Shown piece after piece: positions 25,958 through 41,281 of a DNA stretch of 64,000 nucleotides. The stretch comes from Petrosia ficiformis (Eukaryota > Porifera > Demospongiae > Haplosclerida > Petrosiidae). The notes beneath the pieces are model-generated. The model saw only the letters and a list, made by a program, of their open reading frames with translations. It was not told the DNA's origin and ran no database searches. The translations under genes and the position numbers were made by a program. Every line of letters starts with the position of its first letter. Within the stretch, counting starts at the first letter, position 1. The stretch lies in NCBI GenBank assembly GCA_947044365.1, contig OX345650.1, positions 4,397,372 to 4,461,371 on the forward strand, written 5' to 3'.

Positions 25958-26548
25958 ATGGGTCTTATTCGAAAACAAGTAATCCTCGTTGGTGACTCAG
26001 GCTGTGGCAAGTCTGCTTTGGCGTTGCGTCTAACACACGCTTTGTTTGCAGAGAGCTACATCCCAACTGCATTCGAAAGTCTTACTACAGATATCGAAAC
26101 TAGTCATGGAAATACCAAACTGACCATCCAAGACATATCAGGAGCGAAGGAGAGAAAAGAAGTTAGAAAACTTGCTTATGAAGGATGCGATATGGTACTC
26201 CTGTGCTTTGACCTCACAGATAGATCAACTTACGAAAGTGTGGAAACTCGTTGGGTGCCTGAAATTACCTCTGTATCCCCTGGAATTCCTGTATTCATTG
26301 CAGGGTGCAAGAGTGACGCAGTAGAAGACGTTGAAGTTGTTACTGAACAACAGATAGAAGAATTGGTTGTGAAAATTGGGGCCGCTGGCTACATGAAATG
26401 TTCAGCTCTTACTAATGAAAATGTGGAAAGAATTTTCCAAGATAGTCTAGAAGCCAAAGTTCCAAAGCAAAAGACGAATATAAAGAAAGTAATCGATACT
26501 GTTAAAACAACAAAAAAGAGCATTCGTAGAATGTACAGTAATATCTAA
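25958..26548 (+). CDS. Rnd/Rho-like small GTPase, intronless, 196 aa
   Basis: The P-loop is GDSGCGKS at residues 12-19. Switch I reads ESYIPTAFESLTTDIE, closely following the Rho pattern. Switch II starts DISG rather than DTAGQ, so the catalytic Gln is absent. The base-specificity motif is GCKSD, as in Rnd proteins (GCKTD), and the SAK-type motif is CSAL. VLLCFDLTDRSTYESVETRW is a typical Rho/Rnd strand. The Rho insert helix between GCKSD and the last motif is missing. The C-terminus is basic (KTTKKSIRRMYSNI) with no CAAX box, so ordinary prenylation is not expected. Rnd-type proteins are GTP-locked regulators of actin and adhesion; lack of GTPase activity here is inferred from the missing Gln. 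It is a single exon, divergent from the FERM scaffold gene. Confidence 0.88.
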   Translation: MGLIRKQVILVGDSGCGKSALALRLTHALFAESYIPTAFESLTTDIETSHGNTKLTIQDISGAKERKEVRKLAYEGCDMVLLCFDLTDRSTYESVETRWVPEITSVSPGIPVFIAGCKSDAVEDVEVVTEQQIEELVVKIGAAGYMKCSALTNENVERIFQDSLEAKVPKQKTNIKKVIDTVKTTKKSIRRMYSNI

Positions 26549-27994
26549 ACGAGCACATACGTCATTCTGACATGAGTCTTTCCAAAGGACATGAGGTTCA
26601 CAAGCAACAGTGTTAGACGGCCTGTAATGCGAAGAAATGATCAGTGCTGTGTAACTTGTGAGCTACAACTACTTTTGAACTTGTTTCTGTTTTAAGTCAA
26701 TTTGTAGTAATTATCTCTTATCTGGCATGTAATCACTTTATTATTTGTTATACAATTTCCTTTTCGTTGCCTGTTCTTAATTAAATTGTTTTCCATTACA
26801 AAAAATGTTTTCCTTCTGAAATTTGTTCAATGAATATAATATTTTGAAAATGAATATTGTTAATTGGCTTAAGGGTATTTGCTGTTTATTCTGTTTTTTA
26901 ACGTCCATGCAGCAATAATTGCATAATATAAATGATTTTGTTAAAAATGAATAATATTTCAAATAATGAATAATGTTAAAGGGTATTACCACTTTATTCT
27001 GTTGTTATACTTGGTAATGCTGTTTGAGCACAACATTCAAAAAATGAATAATGTTTAAATAATTACTTAATTACTACAACGTCCAATTAGTACTATTAAT
27101 TCACTGTTACGTGAATATATTTTTCATGTTTAAAAACTTAATATTTGTGCAGTTTTACGTACATAATCAACACTAAGTGGATGTGTCTGATGTACCCATA
27201 TTCTACATATGTACATAATTAGTATGTACACTATATAGCATGCCGCTGTGATGACTTTAGAGTGCTTGCCAGGAAAACAATAACTGTAAAATGATAAATA
27301 CATATCCATTATGTATCAAATTAAAGTGTATATGACAAATATTCTGGAGGAGGTTTATGTGAATATAATCCATGACCTCCATGAAAACCAGCAGGCAGTA
27401 TATCTATCTGTCATTTAACCAACTATATGTAATATATACTATGATTTAACAATTGAAATTTGGACAACAAGTCATCATTGATATACCCACCTACACCTGT
27501 ATAGATCTGATGTTTTTGGTGTTGTTGAATCTTTAATATAGTATGTGTTAGTTGTTCATCAGTCTGAAATATGAGATCTAAACTATTAATATTGTAATCA
27601 TTTGTTCTCAGGAAATGTTTCTGTGTGTACTATATATGAATTAGTGCCATTATTGATAATGAATACATCAAATTATAAAATTATACGTATACTTGTAAAT
27701 AAAGGTCATTCATGTTCACCATGACCTCAGAAAAATATTCATAACTTAAGTTTTAAATGACCAACAATCTTTATACCTGCACTATTTTCATATAATTATC
27801 CTTCTTGCTCTTTTTTGTGTATGTCAAATTGCTTAATTATAGTAGTTACATACATTATTATATAGAACATGTAAAGTCATCGCATCCTAATTCTAATCCT
27901 AAATCATCATGGGTGTGAACAGACTTTATAATGTTATTATTACATATTATTCAATTCATAATATAAAATAATATATTTCAATCAATCGATACAA

Positions 27995-28258
27995 ATTATA
28001 GATGTTGGATGAATGATGGGAAGATGGATGGATGAGTGAATGGATGGATGGATGAATGAACAAATGGATAGATGGATGGATGGATGGATGGATGGATGGA
28101 TGGATGAATGGATGGATGGATGGATGGATGAATGGATGGATGGATGGATGAATGAATGGATGGATATGGATGGACGGATGAATGAACAAATGGGATGGAT
28201 GGATGACTAGGTGGAGGAATGAATGGACAGTTGAATGAATGAATGAATGGATGGATGA
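27995..28258. repeat. (GGAT)n microsatellite
   Basis: Units of GGATGGAT with GAAT variants. Confidence 0.9.
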
Positions 28259-28862
28259 ATATACTCTGAAAAATTCATATAACTATTAACTTTGTTCATC
28301 AGGAATTATTTTACCACAACCAATTAATTAGACCAACAGATTATTGTAATGTAATACTGACAATACCAGGGCTTCTTTTGGTTAGGACTAATGTCAACAT
28401 TGGTTACTCTACATACTTCATAATTAGCCACTTCGTAACACAGAAACCTTATAATCATATTATGTATATTGTGTCAATTTGTGTGTGAAATAATATTGGT
28501 ATATAGTTTCTGCATTTAATTTTCACTAATTAACAAAACCACACCTCATGCACATATGAAACAGCTATACATATTGATGATTATTCACTTGTTTAATGAC
28601 TGCTTATTAAGTGATTGACAGCAGGATGTGAATAAATGTACATATTTTATCATTTATATAGCATCATACAATGTCATTATCATCATACGTCATTGTCATA
28701 ATAGCCTAGACTAATGACTTCATGATAATCGTTACGACAACAGACAGCTTTGATAATAATTATAATTGGCCAAGAATCAGTCTAGTTTAGGTCATTCCCA
28801 TTCATCTTGTTATTGTGAATCACAACTGTATCAATGCACTGAAGTGGCTACGTAATAGTGCA

Positions 28863-29452
28863 TTATATTATTGTGTCTTACACTACAATTACAGGACACT
28901 GATATACTATAACTGTAGTCAAATCATATATGGTGAGTTGGATAATGACAATCACAAAACAGCTCTACGTGACAAGCACCATTTATAGTTTTGAGATTTA
29001 GTTGAATCATAATTTATTACACTAATACATTGTAGTGTACTAGCTAACAGATTGATTATAGACAACTACAAATGCACTATAGTCAGTTAACAAAGTAAGA
29101 GTAGCCCAATTGCCATGACACATCAGTAGAGAATTGTGCACACACCATATAGTGGTACTTACGTAAACCCAATTGTGTTAGCATACACAGTACTTATTGT
29201 TTTTCATTACGTGGTTAACATATATGTCAGTTGAGCTACAATTCATTTGTTAGCTGCATTTGTAGTTGTCTATAATCAATCTGTTAGCTAGTTCACTACA
29301 ATAGTACTAAATTCTAAATCTCAAAACTATAAATGGTGCTTGTCACGTAGAGCTGTTTTGTGAATGTCATTATCCAACTCACCATATATGATTTGACTAC
29401 AGTTATAGTACATCAGTGTCCTGTAATTGTAGTGTAAGCACAATAATATACA
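28863..29452. mobile_element. Long inverted-repeat (foldback) element
   Basis: The left arm begins near 28863 (ATTATTGTG.CTTACACTACA) and runs to about 29085. The right arm mirrors it from about 29250 to 29452, and both contain GGATAATGAC, AGCTCTACGTGACAAGCACC and GCTAACAGATTGATTATAG. About 165 bp separate the arms. There is no ORF. Confidence 0.75.
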
Positions 29453-29559
29453 TATCATATCTATTTGTCATATGTATTTATCATATTTGTTGTACGTGCA
29501 TGTTTGTGACATGCACTGTACACAATTACAAACAGTACTTGGAAGTGATTTTACACTTT

Positions 29560-30025
29560 CAGTGTAGTGTACATTGGATGTTTACCTAGAAGAATGTATT
29601 ATTTGTTGTATTTATTTTTTTATTTTTTTATACTACATAAGTAGTAATGTACCTGTGATTGTACCATTAATTTCAGTGTAGTGTACCATGGCTATTTGCC
29701 ATGAAGATGAAGAACGTATTATTGTATTATTTTATTTAGTGTATACTACATAAGTAGTAATGTACCTGTGATTGTACCATTTCAGTGTAGTGTACCATAG
29801 ATGTTTGGCAAGATGAATGTATTATCTATTTATCATATACACTGTGTATATTACAAATAAGTAGTAATGTACCTGTGATTGTACCATTTCAGTGTAGTGT
29901 ACCATAGATGTTTGCCAAGATGAATGTATTATCTATTTATCATATACACCGTGTATATTACAAATAAGTAGTAATGTACCTGTGATTGTACCATTTCAGT
30001 GTAGTGTACCATAGATGTTTGCTTA
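29560..30025. repeat. Tandem repeat of about 115 bp, about four copies
   Basis: The unit contains AAGTAGTAATGTACCTGTG, CCATTTCAGTGTAGTGTACC and ATGTTTGCC. The inner copies are nearly identical. Confidence 0.8.
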
Positions 30026-31000
30026 CATTATTTTTTGTAAAGTACATAGGATTCTTTGTAATTATACATCTTTCAAGTGGTAGTCATAATATAATTAACA
30101 GATCATGATAATCATATTTTAACTAAAGATGGTGTCTATGTAAGAATGACAGTCTATTACATCAGATCAATAAAGTATTTATTAAATTTTGTAAATAGTA
30201 TTTTAAATTAGAGTTATATTAAATTCTATATATAGAATTCTGTTTTTGCTGGGCTCATTCAGTTTGGTGACCTTTATATATGTACATCTGTCAATAGGGG
30301 AAATTATATGTAGTGTCTAATCATTTTGTGATGATTTGACCTTTACTGCAACACTTTAGAAATTCCTTTTTAGTGCATTTAATTACTCTAAACTACAATA
30401 AGCACTAGAGATCAAAAGCTTAGTGTCCAATTGAATAGTGCAGTACAAGTAACACTTCCTCATAGCATGGTAGTTTATGAATAAAGTTAAATATGTACAC
30501 CCTACTTTGAGAATTTACAAGTTCCTGTGCATCAAAGTTCAACATTGACTACTTTAATAATTATTAGGAAATCATTATGAATATTAATAGCTGTGTCACA
30601 AAGGACTATGAATATTATCACAGTTAACACCAGAGTCAAAGGAGGCCTCAGACTAAACTATCCTTACACTGAGTTGGCAACTGTTTGTAAATGAAAATTA
30701 TTTTCTTAGTTAAAAAAAAAGAGAAAGCGAACAAAACTACAAATTTAACAACACAAAATTAATAGTAAATATTACTTTAAGAATAAAGTTTGATATTATA
30801 ATGTGAAGAAAATTAAACTAACAAAATAAAAAAAAGAGAGGTGACAATGAACTCATTATTACATCATATTACATCATATTTCATCATCATATTACCAGAA
30901 AATAATTATGTTGAGTTTGTTATCATACACAGTTTAAGTAAATATTATTGGTTATAATAAAAGGTGAATAAAAATAAATGTGTTCTTGTTAGTGAGTCTC

Positions 31001-34000
31001 CTACTTTGTCATTACTCCTGATAATTCAATCTCCAAGTAATCTTCTACAAAATATAAAAATATATTATGCTATGTAAGTATCATACTCATATAGATAGAT
31101 AACAGAGTTTTTGATAAGTTTTGAAGCATGGGCCAAATTGGCTCAAAAATGGTTAAAGGTCATTCACGTTCACCATGACCTCAGAAAAATGTTCATAACT
31201 TTAGTTTGGAATGTCCAACAACCTTTTTATATGCACCATTTTTATATAATAGTCTTTCCCGTTCTTTTTTGTGTATGTCAAATTTCAATCCATTGCTTCA
31301 TTATATTGAGTTACAATATAATCATGTATTAACCTTATGACATTAAACTATACACTATATTACATATAAGTTAGTTAGTTACAATATAATCATGTATTAA
31401 CCTTATGACATTAAACTATACACTATATTACATATAAGTTAGTTAGTTACAATATAATCATGTATTAACCTTATGACATTAAACTATACACTATATTACA
31501 TATAAAGTTATTACATCATAGTTGTGAGGACATGATGTGTAGTTTGTGCACCACATCTTGAGCCAATTAACAAAGAGTAAGTAAGGTACTGTCACCTAAA
31601 CTTTTACCACAAGGTCTATGGCAAAAAGTGCAAAATCAATCAATATGGACATTTTCAGTTAGTCAACTAAATTATTTTTAATAATGAAACTAGACATATA
31701 TCTAAAAGTGGTATATTAAAACAACACTAACATAACTAGATGAAGAGATGAATAGTATAGGTAACTAATGATCCACTGCTCATCTCGTTGTTTGTTCGGA
31801 AATCCATCCAGCCAATAATGAAGAATACCTATATATAACATTGTTTTCTGCTCAATTGACTACAGACATCAACATTGGCCGATAAAAACCCAAATAAGTT
31901 AATTGCATAGCTAAAGATTAAGTTTAATTCATGCTAAGCAGCTACACAATGCAACAAGGAAGTGAATTATTAAGTAACCAAATATATTTTTGCAAACAAA
32001 CAAAGGCTTGTAATAGCATGGAAGACTTCACCCAGAGTCAAACAAGATCAAGTTTCCTGTAAACTGATTTATTAAATAGACAGCACCTGTGTGGCCTAGT
32101 TATGCTAATTATTAAATTAATTAATGAAAATTATGTATATTTAACATTGGAATGTCACATGACTCACACCCACCCACTCAAAAAGCTAAACAGAAATCAG
32201 AGAAATACAACAATATTGATATAAAGAGAAGGAAAGATACTTAAAATTAATATGTAATTATGAGTATAATAATTATCATTTAGTAACCATGGCAATAAAA
32301 GATTTACTATTTTAGATACTTGTAAATGTGTCCCAAACATCATAACTATTCACATTTCCATGGTTACTTCCATAGTTACTGTACAACATAAAGAGCGAAG
32401 GGGTTTAAGTAATATTATAACACACTTTACTGTGATTATGTGTTTTGATGTAGTAAATAAAGGTTGAGTTTACATAATACACAAGCCGAAGGAGAGTGTG
32501 ATATTTAAACGAGACCTTTATTGACCTGCCCAAATGCTACATTAAAACACACAATGCACTGTCAAGTGTGTTATAAGTGATTTATTGACGATCTGGTGAA
32601 TTACCGTTGGAGCAGCTTTGTTAGTAGAGGTGAGCAAAGTGTGCAATAACTAACTTATTGCACGCAAAAGTGTGCAATAAGTGATTTAATCTTCAATCAT
32701 GTGACACATTATCTGCACTCTGATTGGTCACAGGTCACATGATCAGCAATAATACAATATTAATATATTATTTAAAATATTATAATTATAATATTACAAT
32801 GACCAAATTAGCAAGTGTCTAATCCATGTAATAGGTCATCACTGACTACATAATTAAATTAAGAGATTTATTGAGCTTTGATGAACAAAATATTATGACC
32901 AAGCTCTTCTTTAGCTGTTATCAGACCTTTCATGGATTTGAATGTTCTATTGATTAAAGTCAATAAATTAAACAATTTTTAATTTATCAACATAAAGACC
33001 TTGAATCACTTCCATATACATGTAACCCTACACAAGTACAGCACTTTGTGGTATAGGTACAAGTTATATGGAAGTGATTTGGGGTCATATATTAACCTCT
33101 TGTGTTAGTAACATCCCAACCTTGTTCACATACCTTTCATAATTTGACATACCTACATCTTTCATTTTTATTGATAATGTTTTGTTATTATAATATATAT
33201 ATACCAAACTAAAAAGGATAATTAATTAGTTACTAAAATAGTTTTCTACTCAATCTATTATTAGAGATATCAACAATAGCCGAACAAAACATAATTGATT
33301 TAACGTATCATAATTTCACACTATGCAACGTGATACGATAAGGAAGTGAATTATTAACTAACTAAATGATCATAATTATTTTTGAAAACAAACAAAGAGG
33401 CTTCCAATGGCATAGAAGTCTTCACCCAGTGTAAAACAAGATCATATTTCCTGTAACTTGTAAAGGTTGGGCAATAATTCAATATATTGAATATTATCAG
33501 AATAATATAATAATCATCACATGATATTGGTCTGCTCATATTACTTCACATGATATCAATTGGATACCTCACATGATATTGATTGGTTGTTAATATTACC
33601 TCACATGACATTAAATGGTTGCTAACATTACCTCACATGACAATAATTGGTTGCTAATATTATCTCATTACAAATAAGTAATAGTTACGTATAACACACT
33701 TTACTATGATTACGTGTTTTAATGTAGGCGAGTGCGTTATGTAAACTCAACCTTTATTCACCACCTAAGTGCTACATTGAAACACACAATGCACTGTCAA
33801 GTGTGTTATAAGTGATTTATTGACGATCTGGTGACTTCCACTGTTGTTGGAGCAGCTTTGTTAGTAGAGGTGAGCAAAGTGTGCAATAACTAACTTATTG
33901 CACACAAAAGTGTGCAATAAGTGGTTTAATGTTAAATCATGTGATGCATTATCAGCATTCTGATTGGCCACAGGTCACATGATCAGTAATAAGTAATAGT

Positions 34001-37000
34001 TAGAACACACTTTACCGTGATTACGTGTTTTAATGTAGCACGAGGGCGGGTCAATAAAGGTCGAGTTTACATAATGCACGAGCCGAAGGCAAGTGCGTTA
34101 TGTAAACGAGACCTTTATTCACCGCCCAAGTGCTACATTGAAACACACGATGCACTGTCAAGTGTGTTCTAAGTGATTTATTGATGATCTGTTGAACTAC
34201 CACTGTTGTTGAAGCAGCTTCGTTAGTAGAGGTGAGCAAAGTGTGCAATAACTATTTATTGCACGCAAAAGTGTGCAATAAGTGATTTAATGGTCAATCA
34301 TGTGACGCAATATCTGCACTCTGATTGGCCACAGGTCACATGATCAGCAATAAATAATAATTAGTCACACAAAAAATTACAATAATTTATGTAATTGAAA
34401 AATACTATAACACTTAATCTATATGCTCTCAAAACAAGGATCAGAACCCAGAAGTGTCCTAAATGAGCCTATTTTACCATGTGAATGTGCATGATTGTAT
34501 ACATGTATTTTACCATGTGAACATGCATGATTGTGTACATGTACATGTAAATGTGTACATGTACATGTACATGTACTTTAAGATATGAATGTACATGATT
34601 GTGTACACGTACACATTTAGATGTACATGTACATGCACATATATACACAATTACCTATGCAACTAAATACTACATGTATTATAAATGTAATCTATTATAT
34701 AATAATATATCCTGGCCAATATTACAGGAAGAATTACAATAATTTATAGGATGATGACATCAAAGAAACAATATTGTTCATATAACAAGAACTTCCCTTA
34801 CACATGCACATGTACATACCTTCATAAGCCTGTATTATGCATTCACAAAGAAACCTATATTGATTCTGCATGTGTGATGAAGAGAGAGAGGGAGAAGGTG
34901 AGAGATGGAGAGGGGGAGAGATGAGAGAGGGAGAGGAGAGAGAAGATGGGAGGGAGAGAAGAGTGAGAGATGGAGAGAGAAAGAGAGATGAGAGAGGGAG
35001 AAAGTCATAATCCCTTGTTTAGAATAATTAGAGAGTACACACTTTCATTATGCTACAATAAAGTTCAAACTACCCAGTGCATATACATGTGAAACTCATA
35101 TAAAAATTGTTTTATTAGAAATTGTTTTCTAGTTATAGTCAAAATAGATGTGTTTTGCATAATTAATTAGCCATACAAGCATTCCAAGCTGGGCTAAAAT
35201 TAATTAACCATATAAGCATAACAAGAATATCATCAACTCCTAATATTTATATATTTACATGAGTACATGTTATAACCTGTTGTAACCAAGGCAACAGTGT
35301 TATACACTCTATATTATTGACCTATTAGTCATCATGAGTAATTTAGTTACACCAGCTGTCAAACCACCTGCCCATTTAATGCCCATATATGGTAAAATCA
35401 GCACCCGATTAGAAACTGTTGAGTTGAATTTCAAGAAAATAATTTTTAGGCTTCTATGGGTTAAACACACACACATGCATGCACCCACACAGACAGACAG
35501 CTAGATACATAAACACATAGACGCACACATACACACACACCTATACAGACACACAGACACACAGACAGACAGCTAGATACATAAACACATAGATGCACAC
35601 ACACACACATATACAGACACACAGACATCCATACAGATATACACCCACACAGACTGACAGCTAGATACATAAACACATAGACGCACACACACGCACACAC
35701 CTATACAGACACACAGACACCCATACAGACACACAGACACCCATACAGATACACAGACACCCATACAGATACACAGATACACACCCACACAGACATGCAG
35801 ACAGACAGACAGACAGACAGACTAACGCACACACATTAATCTGATTTCCAAGAAAAAATCATTATTGAAAAAGATATACAAACACACATCTATATAGACA
35901 ACACAATACGCATATTGAAAATAACAAAGATCAAATCAAAATCTAAAATAAACAATGAATATGTAAATTATGCATGTGTGTGCATACATACATGTAGGTG
36001 TGTACGTGTGTGTGTATGCATATGTGTATACGTAGGTGTGTGTGTGTGCGTGTGTGTATACGTAGGTGTGTATGTGTGTGTGTGTGTGTGAATGCATATG
36101 TGTATAGTATACGTAGGTGGGTGTGTGTGTATATGTAGGTGTGTTTGTGTGTGTGTATACATATATGTATACGTACATGGGTGCACATAGGTGTGTATGT
36201 TTGTGTGCGTGTGTGTGTAGATATTAGTGATGTGCTGATAAATGATTTTACCAATATTCTGATAAACTGATAATTACTTTAAATATGTATATACCTGTTT
36301 CTGATTTTGTTCAACAAAAATGAGGATTTTCTCAATAATTATGAGTATCATAAAAGCAAAGAATAATGTTATAATGACATTAATAGTACAATAAGTGATA
36401 CCGACTCTAGAAATAATGGCTGATATGACTGTTACTGATTACTGATCTGATTATCAGTACATCACTATTGCATATATATGTGACTTGTGGTACATAATTT
36501 TGAACAAACCTTCAAACACTTGCTATTTATTGATTTTGCACAGGAGGACAATGAAATTTGATATCAAGGAAGGAAGATCAGATAAATGTAGTTGACTTCT
36601 TGAATAAAATGGCCGAATAGTGAGTGTTTGAAGGTAACCGTTTGTTCAAATTATTATACATCACAAGTGGTTATCCCATATTGGGTCACATGTGTGTATG
36701 TATGTACATGTATGCGTACTTACCACTGCTGGTAGCATCATGCTTCTCTGATCTCTCATGATACGAACTATCTCAAGGGGATACAAAGGTTCTACAATCT
36801 CCATTTTACTCAAAGCTGTTTCCATGGCAATTAGCACACCTGTCCGATCGATACCACCACTATAAACAGGATTAGAAAACATCATTAGTTCAAGCATCAT
36901 CAGCAAGAGACACAAAGCAATAATATAATTAGTGAGTAATATTTACTGTCTAGACTGACAGTATAGAGTGCATAGTAAATGTACATGTATGTTATCACTT

Positions 37001-40000
37001 GTGAATAACATGTACACATGTACATGTACATGTACATGCAGTACATGTGCATGTACATATATATATTGGACATTATACACATGCACTTTATATTCATAAA
37101 TATACATATATTACATTACACATACATGTACATACATGTATGTACATTAGACTTGTTCATATTAATGAGAGGACTGGAATTAGACGAAACAAATTTAGAG
37201 GAATGAAATTAGATGAACTGGGACTACATCATGTACTCTTCATTAAGTCTTATTTAATCAGCCAGTACTGAACCAATCAGTGGCTCATGCAAGGTTAGGA
37301 TTATAAACCACATTACTGCCTTTAAGGTTTGACTAATACCCATAATTATCATTGGTCAAATAATTACTAACATGTGATAATATATATTATATATTACATA
37401 TTACAATACTGAAGCCAGGTTGTCAGACCATGAAACAAGAAAAGTGTCCTATGATTGCTTTGTGATGCAAATTAATAATGACTTTCTCATGTATGAAACC
37501 CAATAACATATGTACTTTCTTTCAACAGTTCCCATTGTAGTTGAGTTTAGTGATGGGCGATACCGATACCAAAGTATTCGATACTTCGATACTTGGATCC
37601 AGAAGTACTCGGTATCGATTCTAGAATGGTATCGAATGTTCACGATACCGGTTGTCACACCCACTTAATCTGTAATAATAGTTAATAACATATTAACAAG
37701 TTAACGTTTTATTTAATTATTCATAAATATTAAATTTAAAATTTTCTTTTAATTGAAAAAAAAACTGTCAGGTGAGAATTAATTCTAGTACTTGTTCTTT
37801 CAATCAATCTAGCATTGTTTTATTATCAATCACTGACAATCAGTCTTCCAGGTGACGCAGGCTGTTGATAATTATGTCTTGGCCTTAAGGCCTTGTGACT
37901 AATCATGTGACAACAATTATGCACATGCGTAGTCACTTAGTATCGGTATCGGTACTCGATACCATCGATACCAGGTTGAAAAGTACTCGGTATCGTATCG
38001 AAATCAATACTTCTGGTATCGCCCATCACTAGTTGAGTTCAGCTGCAACAAATATTAATTTCCACCAGCTGATTTCTCAGTTATCAATTAGTTATTAATT
38101 ACAGTTATTAATAACAGTTGTTATTAAATATAGAGCAACTGAATGTTGTATGACCTTCTCCTCCCCCTAATTGTTGCAGATTTATATATATACAAGTTAT
38201 AATAATGGGTGGGGTGTTTCATGAAACCTTTGTCAGCTTTATAACTTCATGTTCAACCCAAAAAGCAATCATAGGGAAGGCCCAGTGGGCATAAAAAATG
38301 TTGTTGCTATGGAAACACACTTGAAGATAATGGCCATAAGAAATACCCCTATCTAGCCAAGTAGCTGTCCACAACACAATAATTATGAATATGATTAAGT
38401 TTATGTAGTAATTGCAGTATGAAGACAATGTCTCCACAAGCTATAGGAAATATCATAGGTAAGACCCCCATGGCCATAAAAAATGTTGTTGCTATGGTAA
38501 AACGTCTAGCTAAAAAGGAAATACCTCTGATTTCCTTATCCTAGCTAAGTAGCTGCTCACAACACAATAATTATGAATATGATTAATTTTATGCAGTTAT
38601 GAAGACAATAGTCTCAACACAATATGAATCAACTTATAAGAAAAAATTAATTTTAGTACAATATTGTACATGTATATATAAACATTCTGTATGAAATACA
38701 TGTACATGTACATGTACAATAATATTATAGTACATTTCGTATGTAATACAATATAGTAGTGTAGTCATGTACATGTACATGTATGCAATGTACATTTACA
38801 ATAATTATTATATATTATAGTACATTCTGTATGTAATACAATATAGTAGTGTAGTCATGTACATGTACATGTATGCAATGTACATTTACAATAATTATTA
38901 TATATTATAGTACATTCTGTATGTAATACAATATAGTAGTGTAGTCATGTACATGTACATGTATGCAATGTACATTTACAATAATTATTATATATTATAG
39001 TACATTCTGTATGTAATACAATATTGTAGTATATGTACATGTAGTCATGTCTACAGTATATGTACATATAAATTTATAACATGTATATATTTACACAAGC
39101 AATAAACAAAACCTGTGTCTGTGTGTATATACGTGTCTATTCGTCTGTGTCTGTACATCTATGTATGTATGTTGTGTCTGTGTGTGTCTGTATGTGGGTG
39201 TGTTGTGTGTCTGTATGTCTATGTATGTATGTTGTGTCTGTGTGTGTCTGTATGTGTGGGTTTGGTGTGTGTCTGTATGTCTGTGTATGTATATTGGTCT
39301 GTGTGTGTGGGTGTGGTATGTGTCTGTACGTCACAGTACATGAATTAATTATCATATCCAGACATTTAATCTTATTAAAGACAGTAATCCCAATAACAGA
39401 TCCTTTTAATAAACTCATATATGAATTAATTATCATACCCATACATTAGAGATAGTAATCCAATAACAGATCCTTTTAATAAACTCATATATGAATTAAT
39501 TATCATACCCAGACATTAAAGATAGTAATCCAATAACAGACCCTTTTAATAAACTCATATATGAATTAATTATCATACACAGACATTTAATCTTATTAAG
39601 GACAGAAATCCAATAACAAATTTCCTTATTACACTTTTTATAAACTAATTTAACTAATGAACAGGTATAGAAAACTAATGATGTTATACTAGTAAGTAGT
39701 AATACAATAGTGGCTCTTTTAACTAAAAGAGTATCCATTTGAATACAATTAATATACATGTGTACATGCATACATGTAATTACAAGTACATGTATAAAGT
39801 ATGATTTACATGCACATGTACATGACTACACCACAACTGTATGTAAATGAATATAAAATGTCCATACATGTACTTGTACATGACTATGCAATGTACATAC
39901 ATGTACAATGTACATCACTATGACTATGCAATGTAATTACATGTACATGTATGTACATGTACATGTACACAACTATATTCTATTTTCCTGTTTAGACATA

Positions 40001-40831
40001 TTCCTGCCATATCATAACAAGTAGTGAAAACCCTTTACAACTGACACGACATCATACATGTATCTGTAGCCAATAGTCTACTATACTTAAACACACATCA
40101 CTAACTCTGGGAATAATGATAACTTTGAAATGCCTGTTAATCAGCCATTTTAATTAGTACAGAAGAAACAGTAGTTGGTCTTCTTGAACCATATGACTGG
40201 CTTCCCAGACCCAGTAACGTATTCATAAACTTGTAATCTTGAACCATATGACTGGCTTCCCAGACCCAGTAACATATTCATAAACTTGTAATCATGAACC
40301 ATATGACTGGCTTCCCAGACCCAGTAACGTATTCATAAACTTGTAATCATGAACCATATGACTGGCTTCCCAGACCCAGTAACGTATTCATAAAACTTGT
40401 AATCATGAACCATATGACTGGCTTCCCAGACCCAGTAACATATTCATAAACTTGTAATCATGAACCATATGACTGGCTTCCCAGACCCAGTAACGTATTC
40501 ATAAACTTGTAATCATGAACCATATGACTGGCTTCCCAGACCCAGTAACGTATTCATAAAACTTGTAATCATGAACCATATGACTGGGTTCCCAGACCCA
40601 GTAACATACTAATTCAAAATAAGCCTACAAGCAATTCAGTCAACAGTTTATAATATAATTTAATATTATTTATATAATCATGTGACTATCACATGATCTA
40701 CCTGCAGTGCACAACAATAGGGTCATTCATTCCCTCTCTGTAGCTATGTAGTCTCCTAACAAATCTTAGGAAATCAGCTTTGGTTCTGGGGATATCTGGA
40801 AGGGAAAGAGAGAGAGAGAGAGAGAAAGAGT

Positions 40832-40882
<51 letters not shown>

Positions 40883-40976
40883 GACAGACAAAGACAAAGA
40901 CAGAGACACAGAGAGAGACACACAGAGACAGAGACAGAGAGAGGTGACAGACAGACAGACAAAGACAGAGACACAC

Positions 40977-41016
<40 letters not shown>

Positions 41017-41249
41017 GTGACAGTATTAATAATCATGCATGCACATTACTCACTGTGTTCAGGCCAATCAAGAAATTGCAACTGAATTACTTCACGATGT
41101 TCTTTCATCTAAAAACAGACATGGATACAACATACCATAGATAGATAGATAGAAAGATACATGTACATATTGACTGATCAGTAATACATGTACATGTATA
41201 TTGCTTCTTTATCACTCTAATTAATAGATACATGATAATACTGAGATGA

Positions 41250-41281
<32 letters not shown>

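Larger units (their letters stand above)
26549..31000. other. Intergenic region between the Rnd-like gene and the PTPN 3' end
   Basis: No credible gene is seen. It contains a (GGAT)n array, a long inverted-repeat element, a tandem repeat of about 115 bp and scattered fragments of dispersed repeats (for example a CATGACCTCAGAAAAATATTC relative near 27720, shared with 31150 and 41950). The region must hold the 3' UTRs of both flanking genes. Confidence 0.55.

Noticed and set aside
27495..27565. Minus-strand exon-like stretch encoding TDEQLTHTILKIQQ, resembling a phosphatase Q-loop (TADQL)
   Set aside because: The exons at 34820-34865 ([15 protein letters not shown]) and 31001-31044 fit the PTPN end far better. 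Phases join and a stop follows, leaving no place for this stretch.
34051..34248. 65-codon minus-strand ORF
   Set aside because: It lies wholly inside one copy of a three-copy palindromic repeat.
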